Positions 1-7,476 of a stretch of 17,025 nt of DNA are shown here, in pieces. The notes beneath the pieces were generated by a model, which was not told where the DNA came from, did not search any database, and worked only from the letters and a program-made list of their open reading frames with translations. Numbering within the stretch: position 1 is the first letter of the stretch; each line of letters starts with the position of its first letter. The position numbers were made by a program, and so were the translations under genes. The DNA comes from Kitasatospora arboriphila (GTDB taxonomy: Bacteria; Actinomycetota; Actinomycetes; Mycobacteriales; Mycobacteriaceae), in NCBI RefSeq assembly GCF_000717275.1, contig NZ_JNYV01000018.1, forward strand, positions 1 to 17,025. The letters run 5' to 3'.

Positions 1-87
1 CTCGCCGTCCAGCACGCCCGTGTCGGACAAATCGACCACAACCCCCGGACCCTGCGCCGACTCGTCCTCAAAACCCTCAACTGGTGA
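1..87 (+). CDS. C-terminal fragment of a probable transposase (partial at window edge)
   Basis: An open frame enters from the left edge and ends at TGA 85-87, giving 28 residues that end in RRLVLKTLNW. The piece is basic and arginine-rich, and the identical frame occurs inverted at the other end of the window. A duplicated, inward-facing gene end flanking a catabolic block is most simply a transposase of an insertion sequence. No DDE motif lies in this short piece, so the family is unknown and another repeated gene is possible. Confidence 0.5.
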   Translation, partial: LAVQHARVGQIDHNPRTLRRLVLKTLNW

Positions 88-99
88 ACACCACCGGCC
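1..99. mobile_element. Left arm of a perfect 99-bp terminal inverted repeat (end of an IS copy)
   Basis: Bases 1-99 are the exact reverse complement of 16927-17025. Identity stops sharply at base 100, where the left has A and the inverted right copy has G. The repeat probably continues outside the window. Each arm contains the last 28 codons and stop of the same inward-facing reading frame plus 12 bp after the stop. This fits two copies of one insertion sequence in inverted orientation. The repeat is seen directly; the IS identity is inference and I cannot assign a family. Confidence 0.85.
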
Positions 100-134
100 A
101 GCAAAGTCGTCTGATGGCGGGAGGTGGATCAGTG

Positions 135-635
135 ATGTCTGCCGAGCACTTGTCGGACACCGTTTCTGCGAAGACCGCACTGGATCTGGCGGAACTCGGA
201 CAAGACTTGCGGTCTGCTGCGGGCCAGCTCATCAGGAAGATCCGCCGAGAGAGCGGTGAGACTGACTTAACGTGGTCGCAGAGCCTGCTGCTCAGCAGCG
301 TGATGCGCCGTGGCACAGCCACCGCAAGTGAGTTGGCGGCAGAGAACGGCTTGCGGACGCAGACTGTCTGGTCAAGTCTCACGACGTTGGAGCGACGAGG
401 CCTCCTTGAGAGGGAGCGTGATCGCGCCGACCGACGCAATGTGTTGGTTTCTCTGACCCCTAGTGCCTACGAGCTTCTCAAAGCCCGGCATGAACGCGAG
501 GTCTGGCTTACTAAGGTCCTCGAACGAGACTTTGATCCGCGCCAGCTCGAAATTCTCGCAGAAGCAGTTCCTCTACTGAAGGCGCTGGCGGAGTCGGAAC
601 CGTTGACGCGGGTCAGCGAGCCGGACTCGTCTTGA
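135..635 (+). CDS. MarR-family transcriptional regulator
   Basis: This is a 166-residue winged-helix regulator, the usual length for MarR proteins, which bind DNA as dimers and commonly respond to aromatic ligands. The helix-turn-helix lies around residues 62-92 (TASELAAENGLRTQTVWSSL, then LERRGLLER). The wing follows at 97-108 with the family signature DRADRRNVLVSLT. Helices before and after would form the dimer interface. I chose ATG 135 because GGGAGGTGG sits about 8 nt upstream. An in-frame GTG at 84 would start inside the repeated IS end and has no good ribosome site. The gene lies just inside the left repeat and reads toward the catabolic operon, so it is the likely local regulator. It may use a promoter in the IS end, because only 35 bp of unique sequence precede it. 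The family call is firm; the ligand is unknown. Confidence 0.87.
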   Translation: MSAEHLSDTVSAKTALDLAELGQDLRSAAGQLIRKIRRESGETDLTWSQSLLLSSVMRRGTATASELAAENGLRTQTVWSSLTTLERRGLLERERDRADRRNVLVSLTPSAYELLKARHEREVWLTKVLERDFDPRQLEILAEAVPLLKALAESEPLTRVSEPDSS

Positions 636-659
636 CCGGCCGCATCTTCGACCAACTCT

Positions 660-732
660 TTGTGGCGCCACTCACACTGGCGTATACTGTGACTATAGTA
701 ATTATGCTATTTATGTGAACCAGCACGCTGGT
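660..732 (+). promoter_or_regulatory. Promoter and operator region of the upper catabolic operon
   Basis: The marR-dioxygenase gap is AT-rich compared with its surroundings. A candidate -35 TTGTGG (660-665) and -10 TATACT (683-688) are 17 bp apart. Just downstream are the palindrome ACTATAGT (692-699), the 14-bp motif TATAGTAATTATGC (694-707, with close copies at 7387-7400 and 8526-8539), and an inverted repeat ACCAGC-AC-GCTGGT (719-732). TATAGT could itself serve as a second -10. Elements placed over and just after the start site suit repression by the adjacent MarR protein. The motifs are seen; their use is inference. Confidence 0.5.
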
Positions 733-746
733 GGACTGGAGCTAAA

Positions 747-1598
747 ATGCTGATCTCGAATCTAGGGTACGTCACCCTAAATGTGCATGACCTCGACGAA
801 GCGGTAGAGGTCTTCCGCACGAGCGCGCAATTGCAGCTCAACGCGCGCACAGACGATGCCGTGTTTCTCGGCGGTGGCGGTAAGCACCACTGGATAGTGC
901 TTCGATCGGACTCGACTAAGCCCGAGGGTCTCCTCAGAATGGCATTTGAATTGGACCCCGGCGCCACCTTTGACGAAGTGGAGAAGGCTCTCGCTGACGC
1001 GGGTGTCGCATCCACGCGATCAAAGAACTTTAAGGACGATCGCGTCCAGGAAGCGGTTCGGTTCACCGACATGGACGGTACCGAAGTGGAAATTTTTACC
1101 GGGCTGGCTGGGGTTGCTGGTGGCGAACAGCCGAAGTGGGCCGCGCTTGAGCGACTCCTGCATGTAGCTGTCTCGGCCTCGGACTTCGATGCCGCACTGG
1201 ACTTTTACACGAATGTCCTCGGTTTCGGTGTGTCCGACTTCATTGAAGACACCACTGCGTTCTTACACGCCTCGGACGGGGCACATCACTCTCTCGTGCT
1301 GCAGCGTCTGCCCGGGCAGCGCCGAGTCGTCAACCACGTGTGTTTCGAGACAAAGTCGTTCGACGATGTGATGCGGGCGCGGGCGATCGTGCGACGAGCG
1401 GGCCTTGAACTTCGCGATGACCTGATCCGGCACGAGACGTCGGGCTCTATCGGATTCTATTTCGAAGGCCTGCCGAAGGGGCTCGGCATTGAGTTCTGCT
1501 ACGAACACGGTCGAGTAGATCCTGGGAACCACCGCCCTCGTACATTCGTGCGGACGATCCGTGCGAAAGACGTCTACGAGCCGCCCGCAGGATATTGA
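747..1598 (+). CDS. Two-domain type I extradiol ring-cleavage dioxygenase (VOC superfamily)
   Basis: This 283-residue protein has two VOC (glyoxalase/dioxygenase fold) modules, about residues 1-120 and 133-255, the layout of catechol and dihydroxybiphenyl dioxygenases. The C-terminal module has the iron triad H139 (LLHVAV), H197 (NHVCFE) and E249 (GIEF), spaced like H146, H210 and E260 of BphC. H181, H229 and Y238 fall close to the BphC active-site residues H195, H241 and Y250, so this looks catalytically complete. The predicted reaction is Fe(II)-dependent meta-cleavage of a catechol. It is the first gene of the upper operon, 18 bp before the CoA-transferase gene. An alpha/beta hydrolase and a full dienoate pathway elsewhere in the window fit its product. 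The N-terminal module has lost metal ligands, as is usual. The start ATG follows a GGAG-containing stretch. The substrate is unknown. Confidence 0.83.
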   Translation: MLISNLGYVTLNVHDLDEAVEVFRTSAQLQLNARTDDAVFLGGGGKHHWIVLRSDSTKPEGLLRMAFELDPGATFDEVEKALADAGVASTRSKNFKDDRVQEAVRFTDMDGTEVEIFTGLAGVAGGEQPKWAALERLLHVAVSASDFDAALDFYTNVLGFGVSDFIEDTTAFLHASDGAHHSLVLQRLPGQRRVVNHVCFETKSFDDVMRARAIVRRAGLELRDDLIRHETSGSIGFYFEGLPKGLGIEFCYEHGRVDPGNHRPRTFVRTIRAKDVYEPPAGY

Positions 1599-1616
1599 GA
1601 AGCAGGTAAATACTAA

Positions 1617-2810
1617 ATGGCTGATACCTCGGAACAGTTGGCCCCCGTCGATGGGCCACTTCAGGGCGTCAACGTGCTCGATCTAACGGGAACCATGTCA
1701 GGCCCGTTCTGCACGTTGCTGCTGGCCCAGATGGGGGCCCGCATCGACAAAGTAGAGCCGCCCAAAGGGGATGTGGTACGAAATGTGACAGCAGGCAAGT
1801 CTGCGGGTATGTCCCCCATCTTTCTCGCACTCAACGCCGGCAAGAATTCGATCGTTCTGGACTTCAAGAAGGAGACGCACCGCGCTCTGCTTCTTGAACA
1901 TCTCGCCGACTACGACGTCGTCGTTCACAATATGCGCCCCGCAGCCGCTGAGCGTTTAGGCCTGACAGTTGACGGACTAGCTAAGTCCGGATCAAAAGCA
2001 TTGCTTTGCGAGTTGGTGGGCTTCGGCCCTGGCCCGTACGAGGCTATGCCGGCGTATGACGACACGATTCAAGCCATGTCAGGTCTGGCGTGGGTGCAGG
2101 GCAACGGTGCCGAACCTGCATATGTACGGACTGCGGTTGCAGACAAGGCCAGCGGGATGTACGCCGCTATGGCAATCTGCGCTGCGCTTGTCGGAAGAGC
2201 CGCCGGACACGGCCCGCGGGTGGTCAAGATTCCGATGTTCGAGACCATGGCGGCCTTCACGGCGGTTGAGCAGCTCGGTGGTCTGACGTACGACCCTCCG
2301 ACCGGACCCGCGCTGTACGCCCGCACCGCTTCTCCCCATAGGCGACCGTTCCTGACGAGTGACGGTTACATCAGCCTGATGCTGTACACGGACCGCCATT
2401 GGTCGTCATTTCTAGAACATATTGGTCGCGCAGATCTGGTGAACGACCCTAGATTCGCATCGATTGCGGGCCGAACTGCCAACATCAATGAAGTGTATTC
2501 GTTCGTGGCGTCCGAGCTCAAAGGCCAAACGACCGAGCACTGGCTGAAGGTCCTTGACGATATCGATGTGCCGCACGCGCCTGTCAAATCGCTCGGAGAT
2601 CTGCTGGTCGATCCCCACCTCGATGCCGTGCGACTGATCAGCACCACAGAGCATCCGTCTGAGGGCCAGATCAGATCGTTCAGGGCGCCGTTCCTGTTTG
2701 ACGGTCGTCGGCCCCCCGATCTGGGTCCAGCACAGACACTCGGCGCGCAAAATGCGAGTTTTCTGGGAGCTCGGCCAGGCACTGAGACCGAGACAGCCAA
2801 CCCCCGTTAG
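1617..2810 (+). CDS. Family III CoA-transferase (CaiB/BaiF type)
   Basis: At 397 residues this has the usual length of family III CoA-transferases, which move CoA between carboxylic acids through an aspartyl-CoA anhydride. The N-terminal Rossmann-like part shows LDLTGTMSGPFCTLLLAQMG and ARIDKVEPPKGD. The middle shows VVVHNMRPAAAERLGL and GFGPGPYEAMPAYD. D176 in ADKASGMYAA matches the position of the catalytic Asp of formyl-CoA transferase. The C-terminal part (LTSDGYISLMLYTDRHWSSF) is the small domain. No CoA ligase is present, so this may be the only CoA-activating enzyme of the island, perhaps acting on an aromatic or side-chain acid. It lies 18 bp after the dioxygenase gene and 9 bp before the P450 gene, clearly in one operon. 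The family is firm; donor and acceptor are unknown. A racemase of the same fold is less likely. Confidence 0.85.
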   Translation: MADTSEQLAPVDGPLQGVNVLDLTGTMSGPFCTLLLAQMGARIDKVEPPKGDVVRNVTAGKSAGMSPIFLALNAGKNSIVLDFKKETHRALLLEHLADYDVVVHNMRPAAAERLGLTVDGLAKSGSKALLCELVGFGPGPYEAMPAYDDTIQAMSGLAWVQGNGAEPAYVRTAVADKASGMYAAMAICAALVGRAAGHGPRVVKIPMFETMAAFTAVEQLGGLTYDPPTGPALYARTASPHRRPFLTSDGYISLMLYTDRHWSSFLEHIGRADLVNDPRFASIAGRTANINEVYSFVASELKGQTTEHWLKVLDDIDVPHAPVKSLGDLLVDPHLDAVRLISTTEHPSEGQIRSFRAPFLFDGRRPPDLGPAQTLGAQNASFLGARPGTETETANPR

Positions 2811-2819
2811 GAATACGAC

Positions 2820-4103
2820 GTGAGTGCAACCGGCCCTGCATCAGCTTCTTATGGAACCGGCCATATCAAGGGGTGGAACCCCGACACCTTCATCCAGTTA
2901 ACTGAGTACCGCGAAGTGGAGGAGGTCCTCAAGCGTGGACGCGACTTCATTCTCGAAGGCACGAAGAGCGAATCCCAGGAGTTCGTTGGCGGAACGCTGA
3001 TCGCCATCGACGGTAGGGAGCATATGGCGCGTCGCCGCGCGTTGATGAAGATGATCGGCCCTAAGCAGCCCTGGGGAGCTGAAGGGCATCTATTCGACGA
3101 CGTTTTCGCGGAAACACTTGAGCAGTTTAAGAGCGACTCCGCAAGGGGTGACACAGTCCAATTCGATCTGCTCGATTTCGCACGCATTGTCAATTGGCGC
3201 GTGACCGCTGCACTCGTTGGTGTTGATGGTGTGGACGACGTCAGATCGGTGGCCCGATTCCAGGAACTCGTTGTTCCAGTCCTTCACGGGCTAACCGTCG
3301 AGTACAGCCGATCCGAAGACGATCGTCAAGCGACTGTGGAGGCGGCCCGCAAAGCCCGCGAGACATTTCGCGAAGAGCTCTTCGACCCGGCCTTCAACCG
3401 TCGGCAGGCACTCGTTGCCGAGGCCGGCGACGCCAAAGACAAGAAGGATGCGCTACCTGGCGATATGCTGACGAGCCTGATCGTCGCAGCTGAGAACTCT
3501 AAGCCAGATACGGAACACATCTTCCGTGAGATGATGGCGCTGCTTGCCGGAGCAATCAACAACCCGGTCGCGCAGGCGGCGTTTGCGTTGGACGACATGA
3601 TTCCGTGGCTGGAAAAGCATCCTGAGGATTACGAACATATAGGTAAGAAGGAATTCCTGAACAAGGCGGTGAAGGAGACCCTTCGCCTGCACCGAGCCAC
3701 GCGCCCTTACCTGGTCCGGATCGCCGCTCGGGACGTGGTACTCGAGTCGACAGGCCGCAAGATCGCGGAGGGCGACTGGGTTGCCGGTTGGATCGGCCGG
3801 GCCGGTCACGACGCGACTGTGTACGGCGACGACGCCTTGGAGTACGACCCCTACCGCGTACCGGTCGATGGGGAGGCTCAACCCTTCGCGCTGTCGTTCG
3901 GGGCCGGCCCGCACGTGTGCATTGGTAGACCAATGTTGTTGTGGGAGCAGGGCGATGAAGAGGCTCAAGGAAGCCTGACCAAAATGCTACGCAAATTGCT
4001 GGCATTGCGTGTCCATCCTGATCCCGATGGTGAGCAGGTCATGGAGGTGGGCCCCGAGGGCGGTCGCCGATGGACTCGCTACGACGTGATCATGCCCCGC
4101 TAG
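2820..4103 (+). CDS. Cytochrome P450 with atypical I-helix
   Basis: This 427-residue bacterial P450 has the heme-thiolate loop FGAGPHVCIG (residues 360-369, ligand C367), the ExxR motif at E286-T-L-R289, and a C-helix EHMARRR around 67-73. It would be a soluble monooxygenase that hydroxylates or dealkylates the island's substrate. The I-helix reads LLAGAINNPV (241-250), so the usual acid-alcohol pair of (A/G)Gx(D/E)T is replaced by I246-N247. This may change how oxygen is activated. About 20 residues past the cysteine there is an acidic stretch (EQGDEEAQG) not typical of the L-helix. Start GTG 2820 is the only good choice after the CoA-transferase stop, with a weak AGGA-like ribosome site. 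The next gene supplies a reductase with its own 2Fe-2S domain. I do not assign a CYP family. Confidence 0.9.
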   Translation: MSATGPASASYGTGHIKGWNPDTFIQLTEYREVEEVLKRGRDFILEGTKSESQEFVGGTLIAIDGREHMARRRALMKMIGPKQPWGAEGHLFDDVFAETLEQFKSDSARGDTVQFDLLDFARIVNWRVTAALVGVDGVDDVRSVARFQELVVPVLHGLTVEYSRSEDDRQATVEAARKARETFREELFDPAFNRRQALVAEAGDAKDKKDALPGDMLTSLIVAAENSKPDTEHIFREMMALLAGAINNPVAQAAFALDDMIPWLEKHPEDYEHIGKKEFLNKAVKETLRLHRATRPYLVRIAARDVVLESTGRKIAEGDWVAGWIGRAGHDATVYGDDALEYDPYRVPVDGEAQPFALSFGAGPHVCIGRPMLLWEQGDEEAQGSLTKMLRKLLALRVHPDPDGEQVMEVGPEGGRRWTRYDVIMPR

Positions 4104-4164
4104 TTACGTACGACACCCGACCTTTGGACGCCGCAGCGTACCTCTAGGAAAGAAAGTGATTTTC

Positions 4165-5142
4165 ATGACCAACGCCCAAGCAGCAAAGCGGTTGACCGTT
4201 CGAGTCGCTAAGCGAGAAGATATCGCCCGTGATGTCCTCCTGTTGCGCCTCGAACCCGTCGCCACCGCAGAACTTCCGATCTGGGAGCCCGGAGCGCACA
4301 TCGAACTTCATCTGCCGTCAGGATTGACCAGACACTACTCGTTGTGCAGCGATCCATCAGACCTCAGCCGATACGAAGTGTCGGTCTTGCGTGACGATGA
4401 CGGACGTGGCGGGTCGTTAGAGATCCATCGGGATGTGAAGGTCGGCGACGAGCTGACCTCGAACTCGCCCAAGAACCTCTTCCCACTGGTGGATGACGCA
4501 AAGTCATCACTCTTTATCGCTGGCGGTATTGGCATTACACCAATCAAGGCGATGATCGAAGAAGTCAATCGCCGTGGCCAAGAATGGCGGTTGATCTACG
4601 GCGGTCGGAGCCTCGAGTCTATGGCGTACGCCGAAGAACTTAAGGACGCGTTTGGGGACTTGGTCACCTTGGTCCCGCAAGACACCGACGGGGTAATCGA
4701 CGTGGAAGGTGCAGTGGCGTCAGTTAGCGAAGGTGGTCACATTTATTGTTGTGGCCCAACGGGTCTGCTGAATGCGGTCACTGAGAAATGTGACAACGTC
4801 GGAATGAGGGCCGAGCTACACATCGAACGGTTCACGGCGCCTGACGATCCACGAGAAGAAGTCGAGAACGACACCGCGGGGTTTGATGTGGAGCTGCGAG
4901 AGTCAGGAGTGACTCTTCACGTGGGCGCCGACCAGAGCATACTCGAGGTGGTCCAGACTGTGCGGGACGACATCGCGTCCTCGTGCCAGGAAGGCTATTG
5001 CGGTAGTTGCGAATCACGCGTCCTTGAAGGACAACCGGAACACCGCGGCAGCTTGATGACACCGGAGGAACACGACGAAGACGGCACAATGCTGATCTGT
5101 GTGGGCCGGTCGAAGTCGCCGACTCTGGTGCTGGACCTGTGA
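4165..5142 (+). CDS. FNR-type reductase with C-terminal 2Fe-2S ferredoxin domain (VanB/phthalate dioxygenase reductase type)
   Basis: This 325-residue electron-transfer protein has three modules in the order flavin, NAD, iron-sulfur. RHYSLCSDP (56-64) is the flavin site, GGIGITPI (120-127) and YCCGPTG (194-200) form the nicotinamide part, and C274-x4-C279-x2-C282-x29-C312 binds a plant-type 2Fe-2S cluster. This order matches phthalate dioxygenase reductase, VanB and the PFOR part of self-sufficient CYP116B enzymes. It follows the P450 by about 60 bp and is most likely its NADH-dependent partner, since no Rieske oxygenase or free ferredoxin is present. ATG 4165 is preferred, but an in-frame GTG 4156 (three residues longer) has AGGAA at a normal distance and cannot be excluded. 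The 3' end overlaps the alcohol dehydrogenase start. The family is firm; the P450 pairing is inferred. Confidence 0.88.
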   Translation: MTNAQAAKRLTVRVAKREDIARDVLLLRLEPVATAELPIWEPGAHIELHLPSGLTRHYSLCSDPSDLSRYEVSVLRDDDGRGGSLEIHRDVKVGDELTSNSPKNLFPLVDDAKSSLFIAGGIGITPIKAMIEEVNRRGQEWRLIYGGRSLESMAYAEELKDAFGDLVTLVPQDTDGVIDVEGAVASVSEGGHIYCCGPTGLLNAVTEKCDNVGMRAELHIERFTAPDDPREEVENDTAGFDVELRESGVTLHVGADQSILEVVQTVRDDIASSCQEGYCGSCESRVLEGQPEHRGSLMTPEEHDEDGTMLICVGRSKSPTLVLDL

Positions 5143-6221
5143 GAATTGATCGTGCACGGGCAGCACTGGTTACCGGTCGCCAGCAAGTTGAGATCCGGGA
5201 CTTTGACATTCCGAGCATTGGAGACCACGACGGGCTTTTGGAGGTAGAAGTCAATGCGCTGTGCGGATCAGATGTCGAGTTCTTCAACGCTGATCTGCCC
5301 GGTTACCCCTTACCGATGGTCATCGGCCACGAGCCGGTGGGTCGCGTGGTGGAGGTCGGATCAGCTGCAGCCAGACGGTGGGGCGTTGAAGTCGGCGACC
5401 GCGTAGTTGTCAGTTCGGCAATTAGGTGCGGCGAGTGCGACGGCTGTGCGCGAGGCGAAGAATGCAAGATCAGAGACTCATATGGAACGCTGTCCCCGGA
5501 CCGTGAACCAGGCCTGTGGGGCGGCATAGCCACGCACATGTATCTGGCGCCGGGATCCACCCTGATACCGCTCTCAAACGACGTCTCTACCGCAGCGGCT
5601 GGCTTCCACAATCCGTTGGCCAACGGATTTGAGTGGGCGGGAGAGGCTGGTCAGGTCCGGGACGGATCCACCGTCGCAGTCCTAGGTGCGGGACCGCGCG
5701 GACTTGCCTGCGCTTTGGTGGCCGTACTACTCGGCGCCAAGGACGTCACAATTATCGGCTTAGAATCCGACCACTCTAAGCTCGCCCTCGCGCGGAGTCT
5801 CGGCGTTCACCGTTCGGCGGTGATGACCAGCTCGAATCCATCCGAACTCCGAGATATTGTCGGGACCGATGCCGACGTGGTGGTGGACACCACTCCACAT
5901 ACTACATCGACTGTTGTCCAAGCATTGGCCGCACTGATCAAGGGTGGGCGGCTCGTGATCGCCGGCATAAAAGGGCCTGGCCAGTCGATCGATCTGGAGA
6001 TCGATCAGATCGTCAATCGTCGCCTTACGCTGGTTGGGCCGCTGAGCAAGACAGACACATCTCTGCGCCGGGCGGTTAAGGCCGTCAATGAGCGGACGAT
6101 TGATCTCGACCTCATCACCTCGCGCGCGTACGGATTGTCACAGGTCCAAGAGGCTTTGGTCGATCTGTCGACCCCTGATCCGGATCGACCGCTGCAACTA
6201 CGGATCGAGCCACACTTATGA
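5139..6221 (+). CDS. Zinc-dependent medium-chain alcohol dehydrogenase
   Basis: This 360-residue MDR protein has a GroES-like domain followed by a Rossmann domain. The catalytic zinc region shows C42 (LCGSD) and the GHEPVG motif (H64, E65). A structural zinc site is formed by C97, C100, C103 and C109 (CGECDGC...C). The nucleotide loop is GAGPRG (183-188). It should oxidise an alcohol to an aldehyde or ketone with NAD(P), plausibly the alcohol made by the P450. The GTG start at 5139 overlaps the reductase stop (TGA 5140-5142), which implies translational coupling. DFDIPSIGDHDGLLEVEVNA is a standard MDR N-terminus. A sorbitol- or threonine-dehydrogenase-like substrate range is possible; sequence alone does not decide. 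Confidence 0.85.
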   Translation: MRIDRARAALVTGRQQVEIRDFDIPSIGDHDGLLEVEVNALCGSDVEFFNADLPGYPLPMVIGHEPVGRVVEVGSAAARRWGVEVGDRVVVSSAIRCGECDGCARGEECKIRDSYGTLSPDREPGLWGGIATHMYLAPGSTLIPLSNDVSTAAAGFHNPLANGFEWAGEAGQVRDGSTVAVLGAGPRGLACALVAVLLGAKDVTIIGLESDHSKLALARSLGVHRSAVMTSSNPSELRDIVGTDADVVVDTTPHTTSTVVQALAALIKGGRLVIAGIKGPGQSIDLEIDQIVNRRLTLVGPLSKTDTSLRRAVKAVNERTIDLDLITSRAYGLSQVQEALVDLSTPDPDRPLQLRIEPHL

Positions 6222-6297
6222 CCTGGTGCATGGTCCTGAATGTCATATTCTCGCGCAGTTTCGCTGCGTCCAAATTTCTCTCAGAAGGAGTCATGAA

Positions 6298-7227
6298 GTG
6301 AAGGTTGGAATCATCGGATTGGGCAACATGGGCGAACAACTTGCCCGGGCAATCGCGCGAGCCGGTTTTCAGACAAACGTCTTCGACATGCGCCCCGAAG
6401 CGATCGATCGCCTAGCCGTCGAGGAGAACATCGTCGGTACGTCGTCGATCAAGGAACTCGCCCTGGAGTCCGACGCCATCGGCATCGTGGTCCTGAACGA
6501 GGCGCAGGTGACCTCGGTGGCCGACGAAATCGAGGCTGCGGGTCTTGCTAGGACGCTGATCATTCACAGCACAGTGTCCCCGGCATACGTCCAGCAGTTG
6601 GCGGGTCGACTGCTCGCCTCCGGAATCAAGGTTATCGACGCCACCGTGGCCGGTGGTGTTGCCCGCGCGAAGAAGGGCCAGCTCACCGTCATGGTCGGTG
6701 GTGACGCGGATACGGTCGAGTCGGTCAGCGGAGTCCTCGATGCTATCGCTCGGGACGTTTTCGTTGTCGGACCAGTCGGTGCTGGCTCTGCGATGAAGCT
6801 CGCGGTGAACTTCATGACGATCTCGTCGATGTCGCTCTTGATGGAGGCAACGGAATTCGTGCGCGCCCACGGCATCTCTGAGGACGACCTAACGTCGGTG
6901 CTAACGACCAGCTCAGCGGATTCCAAAGCCGTGCGAACATGGGGCTTTCACGATCGGCTACGGCGCGAGGCTGCTCCAGGCACAACACCTTCGCAGCTCG
7001 TAATGCGCAAAGATGTATCCTCGTTCGCGCTGGCAGGCGCTCAAGCTGGGGTGCTGCTACCGCTGGCCGCGGTCGCAGCCGAGACTCTGCTTCCCAAGGT
7101 CGCTGAGCGGGACGCCTACCTGGAGTCGCTGGGCGAAGTCGCGCCGATCCCGAGGTGCGGCAAGTGCACGCTTGAGTTGATCCCCCCGTTTCGGCAGGCA
7201 GGTGTGCACCCCGAATGTGCGGCGTGA
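6298..7227 (+). CDS. 3-hydroxyisobutyrate dehydrogenase-like NAD(P)-binding protein with Cys/His tail
   Basis: This is a 309-residue member of the beta-hydroxyacid dehydrogenase family. The N-terminal Rossmann motif is VGIIGLGNMGEQLARAIA. The substrate loop is DATVAGGVARAKKGQLTVMV (114-133), close to the family DAPVSGG signature but with T-V-A in place of P-V-S. The catalytic segment GAGSAMKLAVN has K167 and N171. It would interconvert a small beta-hydroxyacid and its semialdehyde. Start GTG 6298 is chosen because AGAAGGAG ends 8 nt upstream and residue 2 begins the Rossmann strand. The ATG at 6293 is out of frame and stops at once. The C-terminus ends in CGKC and HPEC (C287, C290, H304, C307), an added putative metal knuckle. 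It is the last gene of the upper operon. The exact substrate is unknown. Confidence 0.8.
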   Translation: MKVGIIGLGNMGEQLARAIARAGFQTNVFDMRPEAIDRLAVEENIVGTSSIKELALESDAIGIVVLNEAQVTSVADEIEAAGLARTLIIHSTVSPAYVQQLAGRLLASGIKVIDATVAGGVARAKKGQLTVMVGGDADTVESVSGVLDAIARDVFVVGPVGAGSAMKLAVNFMTISSMSLLMEATEFVRAHGISEDDLTSVLTTSSADSKAVRTWGFHDRLRREAAPGTTPSQLVMRKDVSSFALAGAQAGVLLPLAAVAAETLLPKVAERDAYLESLGEVAPIPRCGKCTLELIPPFRQAGVHPECAA

Positions 7228-7324
7228 TGGACCGTGGCACAGTGGGGTTCGCGGACGCTCGCGGATCACGCTGACTTTGCGACCGCAGACCGTGCTGGTC
7301 CATCGATTCAGACGTTACCGGTGG

Positions 7325-7345
7325 GTGTGACCGAGGGTTTCACAC
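7325..7345 (+). terminator. Weak hairpin after the upper operon
   Basis: GTGTGA (7325-7330) and TCACAC (7340-7345) pair around a 9-nt loop, about 100 nt after the last gene of the upper operon. There is no U-tract, so terminator function is only possible. Confidence 0.25.
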
Positions 7346-7386
7346 ACTGAAGGTGTTGCACACCAAAGCCCGGCGATGAGTCGAAC

Positions 7387-7400
7387 GCATGATTACTATT
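7387..7400 (-). promoter_or_regulatory. Third copy of the WATAGTWAYYATGC motif
   Basis: Read on the minus strand the site is AATAGTAATCATGC. It matches 12 of 14 bases of the copy at 694-707 and 11 of 14 of the copy at 8526-8539. It lies in the gap between two convergent genes, with no obvious start codon to serve, so it could be a binding site for a local regulator, a remnant promoter, or an upstream site for an unseen RNA. Confidence 0.35.
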
Positions 7401-7425
7401 TAGGTTTACGTTCGGCCCGCCCGCG

Positions 7426-7467
7426 CTCGTGCGGTGTGTCTTGAGCGTCGTGGACACACCGCACGAG
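7426..7467 (-). terminator. Strong 15-bp perfect hairpin between convergent genes
   Basis: CTCGTGCGGTGTGTC (7426-7440) is perfectly complementary to GACACACCGCACGAG (7453-7467), with a 12-nt loop. It begins 9 nt beyond the stop of the minus-strand decarboxylase-like gene (TAA at 7479-7477), so it most likely terminates that gene. It can fold on both strands and may also stop the upper operon. No U-tract follows, which is common in actinobacteria. Confidence 0.75.
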
Positions 7468-7476
7468 GCCGTTGGC

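Noticed and set aside
84..134. GTG 84 as the start of the MarR protein
   Set aside because: It lies in the repeated IS end, overlaps the transposase stop and has no ribosome site; ATG 135 has GGGAGGTGG at a good distance.
3453..4005. Long minus-strand frames opposite the P450 gene
   Set aside because: They are arginine- and proline-rich shadows of a clear coding sequence with intact heme and ExxR motifs.
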